Assembly: GCA_934047225.1 (NCBI GenBank)
Contig: OW203998.1
Span: forward strand, 16,693,280 to 16,757,279
From: Ypsolopha sequella
Lineage: Eukaryota; Arthropoda; Insecta; Lepidoptera; Ypsolophidae
Reading direction: 5' to 3'
Length of the DNA: 64,000 nucleotides
The translations under genes were made by a program, and so were the position numbers. This document shows, one piece after another, positions 54,858 through 64,000 of this stretch. The notes under the pieces are model-generated. The model had not been told where the DNA came from. It ran no database searches and saw nothing but the letters and a program-made list of their open reading frames with translations. Every line of letters begins with the position of its first letter. Position 1 is the stretch's first letter.

Positions 54858-56628
54858 CTTGGGATAAATCGCCAAGCATTTAAAATATAGAAATTTATTT
54901 TAAAATATTTACAGTGCATGGCAAAATTATTAGATCGTAGATAATCCTGTCGGTACATGTTCAGGTTCTGTTACGCAAAATGAAAACAATGAAACTCTTT
55001 TAGGATTAATTTGTTATCCCTATGTTTGTCTGTCTGTCCGTTTGTCTAGATAATTTTTTCTGGGTAAAATTAATAAATAACAATATAAACGGCCCTCTAA
55101 AGAGCTGTAAAAACATACTTTTGACGTTTTTATTTATATTACGTTTTAGGTTTTTACGTTTTTTTTTTTACGTTTTTCATACAAATTTTCTCACTATGAA
55201 AATGTAGGGATGAACACTTGAGATAATATAACACAGAAAGGAATTGTTGAACAAATAATGTAAAAAATATGCAAACCATGTTGTTCTATTCTAAAGGGAT
55301 TAATTATCTACTGTTCAATGTGGCGATAGCTTTGTTTATTTTTTTCCTTGAATTATTTTTTACTAAGATAACAAATAGTTTAATACAAGGTTTTCCTTAA
55401 GAGGTCCCTTTACCCCTGTATTTTTCTTAAAATTCATACAATAAGTATAAACCGAATGTGAAGTCTACAGCTTATTTTCTTCAAATCTTTTTTCATGAGT
55501 ATATTCTAGTGACATCTAACTACGTCTCTATACAGCCCAAAAAGCAAAATTTGATAAAACACCATCATAATAGCTGTCAGGATATCGTCAATATTGCCTC
55601 GTTTTTACACAAAGTTTAACAAGTTTGTATATTTTTTATCTATACTGGAAATAAAAAAGAGAGAAATACAGGCGTCGTTCATGTTAAGATGACTAAGTTT
55701 ACACACTTTGCTAAGTATAAACAATTACCGTTTCATGGAAAACTGTTTTGACCTTAAACCATTTCACAAATTCAATTAATTTATTTTGAATATCTTGTCA
55801 TCTTGCACTTCTTGATGAGAAATACAATTTCAATAAGTAAAAATACAACTTTTTGTTAAGAAAACTTATGGTTAAAAGTCTGCTGTATGCATTAACATAT
55901 TTTTAATTATATTACAATAGTAATAAAATAATTGGCTTATCCGTCGTCGTGATACCAGCCGTAAATTTCTTAAATAATCTGATATCACGCTTATTGAAAA
56001 CCCAATTATTTTGAAGATACCATAATATCATTAAAATATGTTTATGCGTATAGCAAACTTTTAACAATAAATTGTCTAAGCTAAAAGTTGTACTTTACCG
56101 TTATAATTATTTCTTAATATTTTGTAACAAATTCGGAGAAATAGCCCTTAACCTTAACCTTGTATGAAAATATTTGTTATCTTTGTAACAAAGAAAATAA
56201 AAATAAACAAAGCTATCGCCACATTGAACAAACAGTAAATTATTAATCCCTTTAGAATAGAAAGATATGGTTTTATATTTTTTACATTATTTGTTCTACA
56301 GTTCCTTTCTGTGCTTTCTTTCAAATGCAAAATAGTATGTGAAGTGTTGATCTCTATATTTTCATAAGGAGAAAATTTGTATGAAAAAGTTAAACAAAAG
56401 GCCATAATAACGTTATAATATGTATATTTCACAGGGCTGTAAATATTAGCATTTATTGATTTTACCCAGAAAAATTGCCTAGACAAACGGACAAACAGAC
56501 AAACATAGGGACAACAAATTAATCCTAAAAGAGTTTTGTTTTTTCATTTTGCGTAAAGGGACCTGAACATTTCAAACTATGATACAAATAAATTTCTATA
56601 TTTTAAACACTTGGCGAATTATCCCAAG
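54858..56628. mobile_element. 1.77-kb fold-back with arms of about 530-580 bp
   Basis: Left arm 54858-55440 and right arm 56105-56628 are imperfect reverse complements. Landmarks in order are CTTGGGATAAATCGCCAAGC, GAAATTTATTT, TTTGTCTGTCTGTCCGTTTG, GGTAAAATTAATAAATAACA, GAACAAATAATGTAAAAAAT, TCTAAAGGGATTAAT and TGTGGCGATAGCTTTG. The central 660 bp has a smaller hairpin (ATTGGCTTATCCGTCG to GAAAACCCAATTATT). The ends match the SINE-tail sequences at 12328 and 36741. No coding capacity. Confidence 0.8.
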
Positions 56629-57809
56629 GGTAAACAGGTGTCCCAAAAGTCAACGCTTTCCCTTGGAAGGCTGCTAGGCCAGCTCATGACTGACTAGAAT
56701 ATCAAATTATGACCTCAGCAAAAAGTAGATAGTCTTCGAGTTGATGGTACTTTTATAAATTCGAATAGATTTTTGAGAGTCAAAGCTAACCAGTTCTAAA
56801 TTCTAAGAATAAAATTTTTGTTGCGCAACTCTGAATAGTCATGCTATTGATAAAGTTAAAAATAAACCTTGAAATGCTGTTACATCAGGAAGAAAAATAA
56901 AAACCCAATTTATGAGCAATTTTTTGTAATTAGGTTAGTTCGATACCACACCCTGAAAAAAATGTCCTATCTTAGTTTTGCAAATTGTCTTAAATAACGG
57001 CTTATCAAATATTGTTTTTTAAATGATCTGGCAATTTCTGTGTATTACTTTTGAAAAAAAAGTTATTGCTATTTTACTACCAAAGGAGCTGCGTATTTTT
57101 TAAAATAATTAGAATTTAGAATGAAAAAGTGGCGGGCAGTAAAAATATTTGACGTTCATTAGAAATGCCATTTAACACGCGTTAGAGTGAGATAAATAGT
57201 GACGCTATTTAAAATGAGTTGGAATGAGATAGTAACGCAGTTAAACGTGGTTGAATGAGAGAGGCATAATTGATATAGGCTACAGTGAGATAGATAGTGA
57301 CGTGGTGCATTCCTTCTGAGAATATTTGTTAGTTTCCACTTTTTGTAATAACAACTTTAGTAAAAAAAAATTGTAAAGAAATTTTTGGTCCAATTTATTT
57401 TCCCGCAAGTGTAAAACCAGCTCAACGGGTGAAAAATATTTAAAGAATGGGTAATGGTGACAATTAACCGTCACAATATTATTATGTATCTCTAAAGGAG
57501 TGTCTGAAATGTTCCGAGGGTCAACTGATAAATCAAACACTCAAAAAACCACTTTTAGCCGACCATAATAAATTTACGTCCCGACGTGATAGCAAGTAGG
57601 ATCAATGCCGTGTGACGATGATCGAAATACACTAATAAATTAGATAAAATAAAATACGTATTACTTTTGACCCTGCCTCGTCCACTCTATTCGTATTTTT
57701 GCTATGGTGACGCGAGCTTAGAGACCGGGACGAATTTCCCCCCGCGCGCTATCGTAAAATAGAATAAGCCACGCCCGGAACTGGTTTTTGTTTTGGCTAT
57801 GTCATACTC
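56629..57809. other. No gene recognised
   Basis: AT-rich; a stretch with recurrent GAGTGAGATAGATAGTGACG-like phrases (57180-57300) looks like decayed tandem repeat. GC-richer sequence lies at 57660-57780. Confidence 0.35.
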
Positions 57810-58045
57810 TTAAATGGAAAGTAATTTAGGAGGTGATTCAGTGCCGTTAGTACATCACATTCCACTGCAAAGCACTTTTTTTTTTTGCGCGAACTTTTTT
57901 TTCACTTCTCAGTACGAAGTTGTCCGATCAGCTGACTCAGTTTGTATGGACAAGTGAAAAAAAAGTTCGCGCAAAAAAATTACTTTGCAGTGGAATGTGA
58001 TGTATTAACGATACTGAATCACCTCCTAAATTACTTTCCATTTAA
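57810..58045. mobile_element. Palindromic miniature element ending in TTAA
   Basis: The left arm TTAAATGGAAAGTAATTTAG, GAGGTGATTCAGT pairs with the right arm ACTGAATCACCTCCTAAATT, ACTTTCCATTTAA. Inner arms GTACATCACATTCCACTGCA and TTTGCGCGAACTTTTTTTTC also pair. Ends fall at TTAA. 236 bp. Confidence 0.85.
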
Positions 58046-58992
58046 ATTGAAAGACCTTATATACTCGTATATGTACAAATTATTGTATTATTTAACAGAG
58101 ATCTTTGAGAATCTCAGTATTATATCTTTTTAATACAGTTGCTCAAAAAGTGGCGTATTGCAGGGATGTATAGCGTTCGGGATGTAGGCTATTACATACT
58201 CGAGCTTTTTCTTTACCTTTTCCGAACTCGTGCGTTCTCTTTCCCAACTGTCAAAATAATGTCTATTAAAAAGAAAAAACCAACCACGAAGTTTTTACTA
58301 AAAAAAAATCAAAGAAGTTTTTATGATTCATGCAAATATTTCTAAAAAGAAGCTACTATTTTGTTTCAATATCAGATTTAATGATTTGATTCAATGAGTT
58401 AGGTTAGGTTTCATTTTCATTTCATATCAATAAAAAAAATCTACTGAAGACTTGGCTGTATGGGCATAGTTCCCTTTGCCTACCCAGAATGGGTGAAGAA
58501 AACAAAAAAAAAATCTCGAGGTTGGAAAAAAGGCGCGAAGATGTGATGGCGTCGTTTTTTTGTTTTATTGAAAAAATATTGCATTTTGGGTGTTTTGATC
58601 AACAATAGTGATAGAATATTGTGAATTAAAATCGCCGTAACCTGTGTAGTGTGTTGTTCAATGGAACAAAAGTGCGGGCTGTGCCTTTTCGTGTGTTTTT
58701 TCTAACCCTGTCGTATTTGCGTTATAAGGCTATCATTATAGCGGAAACGACAGGACAGTGACTTAGACAGGACAGACCTTTCAGATGATCCTCAACTGAA
58801 GAGGATAGTGCATATAAACAGAGAATAACTATAACGTCAGACATGGCTGTATGGGCTAAGATCCCTTTGCCTTTCCACTTAGGGGGAAAAAAAAAATAAA
58901 AATAAAAAAAAAAAATCTCTGCTTATATTCTTTTACGGTTGGCGCCATTTTCCAAAAATTTTCTTTGCGCGTTTTGTTGTTTGTTGCACAAA
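58046..58992 (+). other. Flank of the downstream exon; two GGCTGTATGGGC repeats
   Basis: CTTGGCTGTATGGGCATAGT, CCCTTTGCCTACCCA (58450-58490) is repeated as CATGGCTGTATGGGCTAAGA, CCCTTTGCCTTTCCA (58842-58882). The sequence just before the ATG (TACGGTTGGCGCCATTTTCC) could be promoter-proximal; no TATA box was supported. Confidence 0.4.
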
Positions 58993-59137
58993 ATGAGTAA
59001 TTTCGACGATATTTTATTTGAATTGACACCACCGGAACTCAGTATAATTGCACAAAATGCTTCGGAGAACATTTTACCGGAAAAGTCAAAAAGTCGCTAC
59101 ATATCTACATACTACGAATTTATTGCGTGGAGTATTA
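58993..59137 (+). CDS. First coding exon, Crypton-type tyrosine recombinase-like N-terminus
   Basis: ATG at 58993 opens MSNFDDILFELTPPELSIIA, then QNASENILPEKSKSRYISTY and YEFIAWSI, ending at a consensus donor GTAAGT (59138). The phrase LPEKSK-x-RY-x-x-x-Y-x-x-F-x-x-W is the start of the core-binding domain in a large lepidopteran family of Crypton-like tyrosine recombinases, as I remember that family. No later exon (catalytic R-H-R-Y region) was found in the window, and the supposed intron is full of repeats. It may be a gene continuing past the window, a repeat-derived orphan exon, or a pseudogene. The reading frame running past the donor to 59292 is judged intronic. Confidence 0.55.
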
Positions 59138-59217
59138 GTAAGTTGAGTTTATTGTGTTTTTATTATTTTATTAAATTGCTTCATTTTTTCGCAACTGTAT
59201 TAAAAATAGTTGTTCAG

Positions 59218-59338
59218 TACACGTGCGGAACCGTCATTGCAACTTGTTCCGACTGTCAACCCTCACCTTCGGCTGCGCCTCGGCTCGGGTAGATATTTGT
59301 CGGAACTCTTTGCAATGACAGGCTTTCCGCACTCGTAA
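59218..59338. mobile_element. Miniature inverted-repeat element in the following intron
   Basis: ACACGTGCGGAACCGTCATT and GCAACTTGTTCCGAC at the left pair with GTCGGAACTCTTTGC, AATGACAGGCTTTCCGCACT at the right. About 120 bp. The loop is GC-rich (CTTCGGCTGCGCCTCGGC). Confidence 0.7.
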
Positions 59339-59454
59339 TGAAATATACTATTTTAAATCTCTTTCTTTGATCTATTTGTCTGCTGTGCTGCTGCTGGCAT
59401 ATATCCCGTTTCTTCCGATCCCGTGGCAACTTAGATGTCGAAATTCAGCTATAA

Positions 59455-59580
59455 CCTTGTCTACATTATAAAGGGAATCACTGTGCAAAATTTCAGCTTT
59501 TTCCAGGGGTTTGGGCTGGGTGTTGATGAGTCAGTCAGTGAGTGAGTGAGTCAGGCACGCCTTCTTATAAATATATTATG
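59455..59580 (-). mobile_element. Helitron-like 5' end fragment
   Basis: The minus strand reads ATATATTTATAAGAAGGCGT, GACTCACTCACTCACTGACT, CATCAACACCCAGCCCAAAC, GCTGAAATTTTGCACAGTG. This matches the 5' side of the Helitron at 28794-29925. Confidence 0.5.
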
Positions 59581-59633
59581 GTTACTTATTAACTGTTTTG
59601 TATTAGGAATGTGTTTCTTATATCATTTATGAA

Positions 59634-60057
59634 TTAAGGCGATATGCGAAAAATATACGGGTGTTTCTTTTCTCTGTATTTCATGAAATACACGGAAAAT
59701 TATAATCAGTTTCTTGTATATGCAGTTTGACTATATAATCTAGGGATTTGAAATTGGAAAACATGTTTGGATAAATTTTCCTCGATAGAAATAATTGTTG
59801 AAATGAGGTCTTCAAACACACTTTTTCTCCTCGTTTAACGAATAGGGAGCATATACAGAACTCAAACATATTTTACTAGGTGTGTTTTAACAATATCTAG
59901 AGATTTTATATTTGAAATTTTGCTAGCTATTTTAGTTTTTTTCATAAAAATATAAAACCAACTTTTTTCCCTTTTGCCGTGAATCCGCCCCTCTCGCCCT
60001 GCGCGATTTTTCGCTTGGAGTGACAGTGACAAAAATAAAATTCGCATAGCCTCTTAA
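59634..60057 (-). mobile_element. TTAA-flanked dispersed element, copy 5 (most diverged)
   Basis: TTAAGGCGATATGCG at the left and GCATAGCCTCTTAA at the right frame a body that shares GAAATTGGAAAA-type and GCGATTTTTCGCTTGGAGTG phrases with the other copies at lower identity. Confidence 0.65.
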
Positions 60058-60763
60058 GTGCTTAAAGTTATTGGCTCTTTTTTATGTGTATATTTTGTAG
60101 GTATTTATTTTTTTATTATAAAAAATAAATTAATTGCTCAAAAATAAACACTGTAAATAAATTATATTTTAAAATGCCGAGTAATGCGATGATAGTTTGA
60201 AATAAAAAAAAAAACGGGTTGTAATGAAACTAATTTAAACTAACAAATTAATTAAAAATACGTGATTTGAAACACTCCATAATTATCCACTCAAAACGTC
60301 GTCGGCACAATCAGACAGTTGACAACTTTGAGATTATTTGTTATGCGCGTGCGCACGCGATCGGAACGTTATGGAGTTCGTAATTGGAATCCTGATAAGA
60401 AAGTTAAAATAATTGTGACCCACTTTTCGGATTCCATGAAATATTTCCTGTAAGTCCGAAAATTTACTTCTAACAAAGAAATTGTAACTGACTTGAAAAC
60501 CAACAATTTACACTTGTAAATTAAAAAGATCATTAGACTTAACCATAGGTTTTACATCAAAGAAGCAAGATTAATCAGTACTAATGGTATTCATAAATAT
60601 CTTACTCATATTTTAAGCATTATTTACATTATTCACCAAATTACTACCAAAAATAACATCTATCAGTACAGTGACAAGATACAAATACTCAGCACCCTCT
60701 ACCGTAAAAGCTTTTGGTTTTTCTCATTACTCAACCGAACGCGCGAACATACATATTGTAAAA

Positions 60764-60843
60764 ATGGTGTATTGCAGCGTGGCAAATTGTTCTAACTCTT
60801 CAAATAACGCAAATAAGACATCCAAAGGAATTTCATTTCACTC
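60764..60843 (+). CDS. First coding exon of a THAP-domain protein
   Basis: ATG at 60764 opens MVYCSVANCSNSSNNANKTS then KGISFHS and stops at a consensus donor, GTAAGT (60844). This is the beginning of the C2CH THAP zinc finger: Met near the first Cys, C-x4-C spacing (Cys4, Cys9), then G-x-x-FH. The usual continuation (FPK-x-x-x-x-x-x-W) should lie in a second exon, not found in the next 3 kb, so the gene may run past the window or be dead. THAP domains bind DNA in transcription factors and P-element-type transposases; which kind this is cannot be told. Confidence 0.65.
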
Positions 60844-62361
60844 GTAAGTAATTAAACATGTATTTATTGTGATATTTACAGAATAAACCTTGCGGTAAAT
60901 AAAATTTCAACCTTACCATGAAATATTTGTCGTTGTAGCGAGTATCGTTGAAATTAGACAATATTTTGTCTATTGCAGGTAATAAAGAGTGTTACACATT
61001 GAGTTTGGATATTAACGCCGCAATGTATATTTTTTCAAACATTATCAACACGGATCTAACTGTGTCATAGTACGGCCGCTGGTCATGGGTTTTTACACAT
61101 CATGTATAATAGCTTGGCACAGTGCCATGACGTGTTTGGTATTTTACATCTAAGCTTCATAGAAATACGGTGTTATTTTGGCTGTATGAAGACGGGTGAA
61201 TCTATGTGTGCGCCGCGTATGTTTACTAACTAGGTAATATTATAACGTCATTCCAAAAAGCGGCGACAACTGTGCTCGTATAAAATTTGTGTCACGCCAT
61301 CTCCGTGGTTGGACATGACTAGAGGTGGGCAATAAGGAACACTATTATTAGTTTTACAGTTATTTGTCTGGCTTATTGTTACTTATAAGGCAATTTCTAA
61401 ATGTAAAAAGCGTATGTAAGGAAAATAAAACCGCAATTATGAAATACGAAAATAATTAATAAAAGACATTTGTATGACAATTATGGTACTGTTAGAAGGA
61501 AAGCCCTAACATTAAACATTGCAACAAAGTCATAGTACATTATAACAAACAAAATACAAAATGATATCTCGCATCTTGCTCTTTCTTCTTCTTCTTAATT
61601 CTTCTTTATTCGGATGAACTATTTATTTTTTCTACAAAAAGTAATACGTATTATCTATGGATACGTAGGTCCTTACTTACATTGAGTAAATATTTTAAGA
61701 CTGAAATTCAATAATTCTTACTCTAATTCCAAATAAAAATGGTTCTAAAATGGTATACCATGACGGTCGACCACAAACATTTGGCCTCAATCAGTCTCAG
61801 AAATTTTGACCTAAAATCAACAGCCGTTCCGACTTTCACAAACCTATAAAGTGATACAATAAAACTGGTGATTTAAAAAAACATCGGCTTCATAAACCTG
61901 TGATCCATCAAATATCCTACTTTGGTTGGGTGCAAGTAAAAGTTGCAGCGGCTCTTGTTGAACAAGAATGGCAAACATACATACATATACTTACGCCCTG
62001 TCTCTCAAAGGAAGACCACAGATTTTCTTTCTCCTACGATTTTGACAATCTAGTCATACAAGGGTACTTTGAACTTTGCCCTTCATTAGTAGTCGTATGT
62101 CGCAAATTTGGTCGGTATACGTAATTTATTAGTATTTGTTGATTTTCATAAATATGGAATTTTATTAAAACTCTTTTCGCGAGTTATGGGTTGTCTCCAT
62201 AGCAAAAGCCTGGTTCATATAAACGAGTACCATAAGTATCTCTTTTTAGCGGCTTTTCAGCGGCAAGAATCCAGCCGCTATATGTTTTTTTCATCTAGTC
62301 TTCCAAGTGTCTCACTGCTAGCAAAGGCCTCCCCTTGCTTGCTTAGATCACATATCGTGGT
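60844..62361. other. Presumed first intron of the THAP gene; nothing else recognised
   Basis: AT-rich. A CTTCTTCTTCTTCTTAATTC run near 61585. Open frames here have no domain. At 62300-62360 CACTGCTAGCAAAGGCCTCC resembles a lepidopteran RTE-associated phrase. Confidence 0.35.
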
Positions 62362-62795
62362 TAGGGCTGCCACCCCTACAGGTTTGACCTGAGTCTACGG
62401 GTTTGAGTGGTGCTTGTCCGGGCTACGGGTTGACGCCGTCCATATCCGGATCGGACCGGGCGGTGAGAGTGAGAGCCGGCCGTTACTCAGCCCGTCACGT
62501 TAGTATTAGTCGATATGGTGAAACCGGAGTTAATAGTAAAGATAAATTTTATAACATTCAAGAACTTTTAATGTTCTTGGTAAAAACCAGAGCAAAAAAA
62601 TATCGGAAATTGCTAAAAAAATCACAAACTAACAAAAAATATGATTTAAAAATCCAGCACGTCAGAGCAACGCTATTTTATTTGTATTGTATTGTAATTA
62701 ATTATATTTATTTAAAAATATATATCTCTTATTTAATAAAATAGCGACTTTTTCAAAATCTCCGGGGCTACACTTTTTGATAAGTGGCAGCCCTA
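62362..62795. mobile_element. hAT-like non-autonomous element with 8-bp duplication
   Basis: The left end is TAGGGCTGCCACCCCTA and the right AAGTGGCAGCCCTA. Flanks ATCGTGGT and ATCGCGGT match at 7 of 8. 434 bp with GC-rich left and AT-rich right halves; frames through it are not recognisable. It sits in the RTE-like sequence, which seems to resume at about 62800. Confidence 0.75.
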
Positions 62796-63338
62796 ATCGC
62801 GGTCCTACGCTACTTCCGACCACCCCGGTATAAAGCTGAAAAGGCCAGAAGGCCGACAGCAAAAAAGCTCAATTAATAAAAAGCCCTCGTTTTTTTGGTG
62901 TACCTGCCGTTGATAGCCCTCATCTGGCACCCACTTGGTAGCGATTTTCATCCACCTTATCTATCCTTTTGCATAAGACTTGGATAGCCCATTCCATTTG
63001 ACTTTTGCTTTTTTTTTTCAAGTGTAAAGCGGTGATTCAGCGAAATAGAACGAAGAATATTTTCTAGTCATTATGGTTTGCGTAACTTGAATGATGCGCC
63101 AAGTGTTCTCCACAAAAATTGGTTAAAAAGTTCAAAAAGACTGCTTTAGCACTTTTTAATACAAAATATTTAGGGAAGATATTTAATTTATGGAATTTGA
63201 CATTGAAACAAAAAAAAATGGAAATAATGTTAACATAGTCGATACTTTTATAGAAATATATTTGTCAGTTTTTCAGCTTTATTTGTGTCGTGACGATGTA
63301 TTTGTAATTTGTATATGTAAACAAAGATATTTTATTTA
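62796..63338. other. No gene recognised
   Basis: AT-rich, apart from short RTE-like sequence at the left edge. Confidence 0.35.
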
Positions 63339-63497
63339 TAAATGATTATAATTCCATAAAAAAACAGTAAAATAAAATTTTTGTGACATATATTTCGGGA
63401 CATTCGGGCCCGGCATCATCATCATCATCGAATGGCCCGAAATATATACTACAAAAATTTAATTTAACTGTTTTTTTATGTAATTATAATCATTTAA
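63339..63497. mobile_element. Palindromic element with CATCATCATCATC at its centre
   Basis: The left arm AAATGATTATAATTCCATAA, AAAAACAGT, ATATATTTCGGG, ATTCGGGCC pairs with the right arm GGCCCGAAATATATACTA, ACTGTTTTTTTATGTAATTA, TAATCATTT. The loop is a CAT microsatellite. About 159 bp. Confidence 0.75.
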
Positions 63498-64000
63498 AAG
63501 ACAAAAAGTCAACATTCAATTTTATTTAAAAGGTTACAACAGATTATAGCCAAATTTCTCAAAAAATAAAGTGCATGATTGACAGACAAATAAGAGACAA
63601 AAGAAAAAAAATTATAATAATAAAAAATAAAAAAGTATATATAATAATATAAATAAATAAATATAAAAACAAATAATCAATCAATAACAAAGATAATTTC
63701 TTTAATTTAAATTTCTCTAAATTTCTCAAAATAACATAACCATTTGGACAAAGCTGCTTTACAAAACGTATACACATGCGTCTGTGTGAATAATCCCTAT
63801 TCGATCAGGGACTAGTTCATCGTATTCGATTCATTCACCTCAAACCTGATATTCTAAAAGCTCACGATCCCCTTAAAATATCTATATATGCCCACATAAC
63901 CTCCTTAGCGCCTTTTCACGGCCATGTGCTAATCTAATCAACTATTTGCAAGCTGTTTAAGTTATATAGTCGTCTGCCATCCTACTCATGTCTCTTGTAT
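63498..64000. other. AT-rich low complexity, no gene recognised
   Basis: 63600-63700 is almost all A and T, with TAATAATAAAAAATAAAAAA-like runs. The 72-codon frame across it reflects composition only. Confidence 0.5.

Noticed and set aside
55022..56486. Two similar small proteins starting with FVCLSVCLDNFFWVK-like sequence
   Set aside because: They are translations of the two inverted arms of the fold-back and share no coding constraint.
59138..59292. Extension of the Crypton-like exon to the stop at 59292
   Set aside because: The sequence after the GTAAGT donor becomes Phe/Leu-rich and then runs into a miniature element; it is better read as intron.
63412..63431. CAT microsatellite as an independent feature
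   Set aside because: It is the loop of the palindromic element at 63339-63497.

Overview
This window is eukaryotic, intron-bearing nuclear DNA, most likely from a moth or butterfly. That rests on AT-rich intergenic DNA with poly-A/T runs, spliced exons with GT/AG borders, and many insect-type transposable-element relics. These include RTE-clade LINE 3' ends, a Penelope-like GIY-YIG endonuclease, a Helitron with a Pif1-type helicase relic and a CTAG terminus, several hAT elements, and TTAA-flanked miniature elements. I see nothing prokaryotic: no operons, rRNA or CRISPR. Order and species are inference; no search was run.

The host gene best supported is on the minus strand at 16329-23943. Four exons join in frame with matching intron phases into a 922-residue C-terminal part of a coiled-coil protein resembling tight junction-associated protein 1 (TJAP1/Pilt) and BEGAIN. 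Its 5' end is not found. Its introns hold a Penelope-like relic (about 19.4-20.5 kb) and a GC-rich repeat block (about 21.1-22.0 kb). Near the right end two plus-strand first exons, each ending at a GTAAGT donor, suggest further genes or gene-like repeats: one resembles the N-terminus of Crypton-type tyrosine recombinases (58993-59137), the other is the start of a THAP zinc finger (60764-60843). No downstream exons were found for either.

The most complete mobile element is a 3305-bp hAT transposon (47647-50951) with a 15-bp perfect terminal inverted repeat, a perfect 8-bp target duplication and an unbroken 856-codon ZMYM1-like transposase. It sits inside a repeat whose unoccupied relative lies at about 51.1 kb. 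A second, ruined ZBED-type hAT copy (25892-30260) is interrupted by a miniature element and by a Helitron. A third hAT relic lies at 30990-31503.

The rest is a mosaic of dispersed repeats that can be grouped by self-comparison within the window: a TTAA-flanked family with five copies (one inserted in another repeat whose empty form is also present), a family with paired TGACGTCA motifs (five copies), a three-copy family at 8.4/41.1/44.0 kb, a terminal-inverted-repeat family near 34.4/45.7 kb, tRNA-derived SINE-like pieces, and a 1.77-kb fold-back at 54.9-56.6 kb. About twenty other stretches have no recognisable content and are listed as such.
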